From an uncultured Olsenella sp. (GTDB taxonomy: Bacteria > Actinomycetota > Coriobacteriia > Coriobacteriales > Atopobiaceae), in the NCBI GenBank assembly GCA_949287905.1, contig CASEHX010000001.1:124001-188000 (forward strand): a stretch of DNA of 64,000 nucleotides, read 5' to 3'. The translations under genes were made by a program, and so were the position numbers. Under the pieces are notes generated by a model that did no database searches, was not told the origin of the DNA, and saw only the letters and a program-made list of their open reading frames with translations. Shown here piece after piece: positions 60,518-64,000 of this stretch. Each line of letters begins with the position of its first letter. The stretch's first letter is position 1.

Positions 60518-62530
60518 TCAGGCGAGCCACCACCGGTAGTCCCAGGCGGCGAGCTCGAACTTCTCGAGCTCCTCGGTCTCCCCGGTCACGAGGTTGACGT
60601 ACCTGCCACGCTCGGGCATCCAGGCCGTTCGCGCCTCGTCGCTGAAGTTGAAGACCGCGTGGAGCGTCTCCCCGTCGAGGGCCCTCCTGATCCAGAGGAT
60701 CGCCGGGTCGCTGTAGCCCACGATCTCGACCGCGGCGTCCGCGCCGAACACCGCCTCGTCGCGACGGATGCCCTCGAGGGTCTGCAGCGCGTCGTAGAGG
60801 CGCTGCTGGACGCTGCCGGGCTCCTCGATGCGGTCCACGAGCGCCCAGTCGAAGCGACCGCGGTGGATGTAGCGCGAGTCCTCGGCCTTCTCGGGGTCGT
60901 CCTTGTAGGTGTAGTCGTTCACCTGGCCGACCTCGTCGCCGCTGTAGATGATGGGCAGGCCGGACTGGGTGAGCAGGTAGGCGTGGAGCATGACGTCCTT
61001 GCGGATGGCCACGTCCATGGCGTCGGCGTCGCCGGCAAAGCCCGCCGCCTCGATGCCGCACATGGAGGCCGTGGTGGCGCAGAAGCGCGCGTCTCCGGTC
61101 ACGGGGTCGGCGTTGTAGAGCTCGCCGCGAGAGACGCTGCCCTCGGTGTGCCCCTGGAAGTACGCGTTGAGGTAGTGCTTGTGCGGCACCTCCTCCATGC
61201 CCCAGTCCGAGAGCGTCGCGTAGTCCAGGCCCCAGCCGATGTCGTCGTGACAGCGGAGGTAGTTGAGGAAGGTGTACTCGCGCGGCAGGCCGCAGACGGC
61301 CTCCAGCTGGCGGCGCAGCAGGCGGGTGTCGCGGCAGGCCACGCTGTTCCAGGTGGTCGCCATCGTCGTGACGTTGTAGAGCATGTGGCACTCGGGCTTC
61401 TCCACGGTGCCGAAGTAGGGCACGACCTCCACCGGCGCCATGACGACCTCGCCGAGAAGCACGATGCCCGGGCAGACGATCTCTCCGATCATGCGCATCA
61501 TGCGCACGATGGTGTGGACCTGCGGCAGGTTGCGGCAGTTGGTGCCCAGCTGCTTCCAGATGTAGGGCACGGCGTCGATGCGGATGATGTCCATGCCCTG
61601 GTTGGCCAGGTAGAGGAAGTTGTACATCATCTCGTTGAAGACGCGCGGGTTGCGATAGTTGAGGTCCCACTGGTAGGGATAGAACTGCGTCATCACGGAC
61701 TGTCCGAGCTCCGGCAGGTAGGTGAAGTGGCCGGGGGCGGTGGTGGGGAAGACCTGGGGCACGTCACGCGTGTAGCGCTCGATGAGGCCCTGGTCGCCGG
61801 TGAAGAAGTAGCGGCTCATGTACTCGCCCTCGCCGGCACGGGCGCGGCGCGCCCACTCGTGCTCGTCGGAGGTGTGGTTCATCACAAAGTCCATGCAGAG
61901 GCTGATGTTCTTCTCGTGGCACCTCTCGGCGAGACGGGCGAGGTCGTCCATCGTGCCCAGCTCGGGCTTGACGCGGCGGAAGTCGGAGACCGCGTAGCCG
62001 CCGTCCGAGCGGCTGCGGTCCGCGGGCGTGTCCAGGAAGGGCATGAGGTGGAGGTAGTTGACCCCGGTCTGCTCGAGGTAGTCCAGGCGGTCCTCCACGC
62101 CGCGGATGTTGCCGGCAAAGTTGTCGATGTACATCTGCATGCCAAGAAGGTCGCGGTCTCGGTACCACGCGTGTCCCTCGCGGCGGGCGTCGAGGGCCTT
62201 GAGGGACTCCGAGCGCGCGTCATAGAAGGCCTTCATCTGGTCGCAGAGCTCGGCGAACATGTCGCCGTTGTCGTAGAGCTCCATGTAGAGCCAGCGCAGC
62301 TCGTCATGGTGGCGGTGCAGGCGATGGAGAAACGCGGCGTCGGACCTCGCCTTTGCGGCGGAGCGGGCGAGCGGCTGACTCTTGCTCGCGGCGCCCCGGC
62401 CTCCCGCCTGCGGGGCGGGCGCCGATGCGAGCTCGTCGCGCTTCTCGGCGTCCGCGGGACGCTCGGGGGTCTTCTCGACGGAAGGGCACTTCTTTGCGGG
62501 GGACTTCCTGCCTGCCTTCTTGTCTGCCAT
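60518..62530 (-). CDS. Amylosucrase (GH13)
   Basis: 670 residues. Uses sucrose to build alpha-1,4-glucan and release fructose. After a Lys/Ala/Pro-rich start (about 65 residues) come the N-terminal helical domain and the barrel. Catalytic residues: Asp319 in MDIIRIDAVPYIW, Glu361 in LLGEVVMAP, Asp429 in RCHDDIGWG. The spacing of 42 and 68 matches Neisseria amylosucrase (Asp286, Glu328, Asp393) well. DFVMNHTSDEHEWA is the conserved region I. No signal peptide, so intracellular sucrose would be the substrate. A LacI-type operator lies 20 bp before ATG 62530. AAAGGAG is its ribosome site. Confidence 0.92.
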   Translation of the reverse strand: MADKKAGRKSPAKKCPSVEKTPERPADAEKRDELASAPAPQAGGRGAASKSQPLARSAAKARSDAAFLHRLHRHHDELRWLYMELYDNGDMFAELCDQMKAFYDARSESLKALDARREGHAWYRDRDLLGMQMYIDNFAGNIRGVEDRLDYLEQTGVNYLHLMPFLDTPADRSRSDGGYAVSDFRRVKPELGTMDDLARLAERCHEKNISLCMDFVMNHTSDEHEWARRARAGEGEYMSRYFFTGDQGLIERYTRDVPQVFPTTAPGHFTYLPELGQSVMTQFYPYQWDLNYRNPRVFNEMMYNFLYLANQGMDIIRIDAVPYIWKQLGTNCRNLPQVHTIVRMMRMIGEIVCPGIVLLGEVVMAPVEVVPYFGTVEKPECHMLYNVTTMATTWNSVACRDTRLLRRQLEAVCGLPREYTFLNYLRCHDDIGWGLDYATLSDWGMEEVPHKHYLNAYFQGHTEGSVSRGELYNADPVTGDARFCATTASMCGIEAAGFAGDADAMDVAIRKDVMLHAYLLTQSGLPIIYSGDEVGQVNDYTYKDDPEKAEDSRYIHRGRFDWALVDRIEEPGSVQQRLYDALQTLEGIRRDEAVFGADAAVEIVGYSDPAILWIRRALDGETLHAVFNFSDEARTAWMPERGRYVNLVTGETEELEKFELAAWDYRWWLA

Positions 62531-62549
62531 GGGCCAGCTCCTTTGGGTG

Positions 62550-62560
62550 GAAACGTTCTC
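62550..62560. promoter_or_regulatory. LacI-type operator of amylosucrase
   Basis: GAAACGTTCTC; shares TTCTCAC and CG centre with the scrA operators. It lies between the ATG and the -10 candidate. Confidence 0.65.
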
Positions 62561-62570
62561 ACACGGTGAT

Positions 62571-62577
62571 TATTCTA
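62571..62577 (-). promoter_or_regulatory. Candidate -10 box (TAGAATA) of amylosucrase
   Basis: TAGAATA on the minus strand, about 41 bp before the start; the operator lies between it and the gene. Confidence 0.45.
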
Positions 62578-62747
62578 CGGCGCGCAGGACAGGTGGGTGC
62601 CGAATCCGCGAGCGTTCGATTGGGCGTCCCCAGCGGGGTGCGCACCGCTCAACTCAGCGTTTAACGGTGGGGGTCACGGAAGGCACGTTCGCGGAGCTGT
62701 GTAAAGATAGAAAGGCTGATTGAGGAATGAACAGCCTCGGGAGGGCC

Positions 62748-63641
62748 ATGAATATCAAGCAGGTGAGGTACGTCTGCGCGATTGTCGACCTGGGCAGCTT
62801 CTCTGCTGCCGCGGCGCACGAAGGCGTTTCCGTTCAGGCCGTGTCCAAGGCCATGGCGGAGCTCGAGTCCGCTCTCGGCGAGCCTCTCTTTGAGCGAAGG
62901 AGCGCCGGCGTCACTCCCACTCCCACCGGTCGGGCGTTTGCTTCGTACGCGCGCCGCATCCTCGAGGACTGGGACGCCCTGGAGCGCTTTGTCGCTGCCC
63001 CTCACGCCGAGAGGGCAGCTTCCTCGCCCTTTCGCATGGGCTTCTGCTGCCTCGAGTACCCGGGCGTGGAGCGCCTCGTCCACCTCATCTCAACGGTCAC
63101 GGGCAAGATTCTCGGTCGCAAGGTCGAGGTCGAGCTCCTGGGCTGCTCGGATGGCATCGAGGCTCTGAGGAGCCACCACTCGGATGCCGTCATCTCCGTG
63201 AGCCCCCTCTTGGCGGATGACGTGAACTGCGGACCCATCGGAACGCTCTCCTCGGGCGTTCTTCTCGCCTCCAGTCATCCCCTCGCGGCGAAGAGCCAGG
63301 TTACCCTGGCCGACCTGAACGACTATCCCGTGTTCTATCCCACCCCCTTCGAGCACTTCTGCGAGTCAGTCGTTGACGCGTACCGCGCCAACGGGCTGTC
63401 CTCCCCGGTGTTCGATGCCTCGTCCGAGACCATGTCCGCGGACTTCTTCACCAGCCAGAACGCGTTCTCCTTCATCGTCGCGGGCAACGTCACGGGCGCC
63501 ATGGACGGGTTCGTCATCCGCCCGATCGAGGCGGGTGACATGCAGCCGGTCCCCATCTGCCTCTCTTCCCTGCGTGGGCCCGGCTCGCTCGACATCGTCG
63601 CCTTCCGCAAGGCGCTCTCCCGCTTCAGCCTCTTCGCGTAG
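62748..63641 (+). CDS. LysR-family transcriptional regulator
   Basis: 297 residues. N-terminal winged helix: MNIKQVRYVCAIVDLGSFSA, VSVQAVSKAMAELESALGEPLFERRSAG, TPTGRAF. The effector domain follows (FRMGFCCLEYPGVERL, DAVISVSPLLADDV, GVLLASSHPLAAKSQVTLADL). ATG 62748 was chosen with GGGAGG 5 bp upstream; ATG 62727 has its purines too close. It may control the nitroreductase gene 93 bp downstream, though LysR targets are more often divergent. Confidence 0.9.
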   Translation: MNIKQVRYVCAIVDLGSFSAAAAHEGVSVQAVSKAMAELESALGEPLFERRSAGVTPTPTGRAFASYARRILEDWDALERFVAAPHAERAASSPFRMGFCCLEYPGVERLVHLISTVTGKILGRKVEVELLGCSDGIEALRSHHSDAVISVSPLLADDVNCGPIGTLSSGVLLASSHPLAAKSQVTLADLNDYPVFYPTPFEHFCESVVDAYRANGLSSPVFDASSETMSADFFTSQNAFSFIVAGNVTGAMDGFVIRPIEAGDMQPVPICLSSLRGPGSLDIVAFRKALSRFSLFA

Positions 63642-63696
63642 GGCGGCGTCCCCGCGATCTTCTCGACGCGGTGCGCCCGCGCCCTGCCCGATGGGG

Positions 63697-63702
63697 TATA
63701 AC
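63697..63702 (+). promoter_or_regulatory. Candidate -10 box of the nitroreductase
   Basis: TATAAC, 32 bp before the ATG, placed like the TATAAC before the ABC exporter. Confidence 0.4.
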
Positions 63703-63734
63703 AACCTCAGGCAGTCGAGGCGAAAGGGGAGACC

Positions 63735-64000
63735 ATGAGTGACGTCATCAATGCCATGAGGGAGCGTCGCAGCGTCCGCGCCTATACGGACGAGATGCCG
63801 GAGCGCGAGATGATCGAGCAGGTCGTGGAGGCAGGCCTCTGGGCCGCGAGCGGCATGAACCGTCAGGGACCCATCATCGTGGCCGTGACCAACCGCGAGC
63901 TGCGCGACCGCCTCTCCGCCATGAACGCCGACATCATGGGCCGCCCCGGAACCGACCCGTTCTACGGCGCGCCGGTGGTGCTCGTGGTGCTCGCGCCACG
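63735..64000 (+). CDS. Nitroreductase-family protein (3' end outside window)
   Basis: The first 88 residues are visible. VINAMRERRSVRAYTDEMPE, MIEQVVEAGLWAASGMNRQG and PFYGAPVVLVVLAP match the N-terminal half of FMN-dependent nitroreductases (the RRSVR-x-F/Y motif binds FMN). Reduction of nitro compounds, quinones or flavins by NAD(P)H is expected; substrate unknown. ATG 63735 has AAAGGGGAG upstream. The frame is open to the window edge. Confidence 0.88.
   Translation, partial: MSDVINAMRERRSVRAYTDEMPEREMIEQVVEAGLWAASGMNRQGPIIVAVTNRELRDRLSAMNADIMGRPGTDPFYGAPVVLVVLAP

Overview
The window is GC-rich, densely coding DNA from one bacterial chromosome. There is no phage, insertion sequence, plasmid module, tRNA or rRNA that I can recognise. 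Gene content suggests an anaerobic, sugar-fermenting actinobacterium of the class Coriobacteriia, most like Atopobiaceae/Olsenella. The pointers are the mraZ-rsmH-ftsL-ftsI-murF-mraY-murD-ftsW-murG order, duplicated Feo iron uptake, a sucrose PTS with amylosucrase, phosphoenolpyruvate carboxylase, and single-layer-wall genes. The lineage call is inference from content; no marker gene was compared.

Layout. 1-5.8 kb: tail of a surface protein with Ig-like repeats, a PARG-type macrodomain protein, CTP synthase and a XerD-type recombinase. 6.0-16.7 kb: division and cell-wall cluster, mraZ to murG, led by a four-fold 10-bp-phased MraZ operator; it stops at murG without murC, ftsQ or ftsZ. 17-23.5 kb: a heterodimeric ABC exporter, a fluoride channel, a flavin reductase and a polysaccharide-type flippase. 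23.8-32.3 kb: ppc, then a metal block (feoA, feoA, feoB, a ZIP transporter, a FeoB-associated Cys-rich protein) with gpmA. 32.4-38.2 kb: nitrogen block (glnA, an amino-acid ABC transporter, an orphan response regulator). 38.4-48.7 kb: HtrA protease, a DUF2130 protein, an MBOAT/DHHW acylation pair, dxs and a 2-hydroxyacid dehydrogenase. 48.8-53.1 kb: a fused FeoA-FeoB, a LOG-family protein, an HPr-like protein and a deoxyinosine glycosylase. 53.3-62.6 kb: a sucrose regulon (scrK, scrB, scrA, a LacI regulator, amylosucrase) tied together by shared CG-centred operators. 62.7-64 kb: a LysR regulator and the start of a nitroreductase.

The most unusual material is between genes. At least eight intergenic regions hold inverted repeats or head-to-head arrays, most built from a word private to that locus. 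Four unlike arrays (16.7, 21.2, 40.4-41.0 and 58.0 kb) share a unit spacing of 41-42 bp, and a fifth (33.9 kb) has an exact 19-bp spacing. In the best arrays the word is conserved while the filler has constant length but changing sequence. The octamer TTCTCGCC (or GGCGAGAA) recurs in or beside many of these regions. A second family of short perfect palindromes (AAAAGGGG-ACAGA-CCCCTTTT and GTGACAAAGGG types) brackets feoA1, supplies the ppc stop codon and lies inside the 3' end of scrB.

Two regulatory circuits can be read from the sequence. A 16-bp operator, GTTA-N8-TAAC, precedes feoA1, feoB and the Cys-rich gene, and also a gene-less stretch ending in a strong terminator that may encode a metal-regulated small RNA. 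A LacI-type operator (AAA-N-CG-N-TT-like, CG-centred) precedes scrA, scrK, amylosucrase and the regulator's own start codon.
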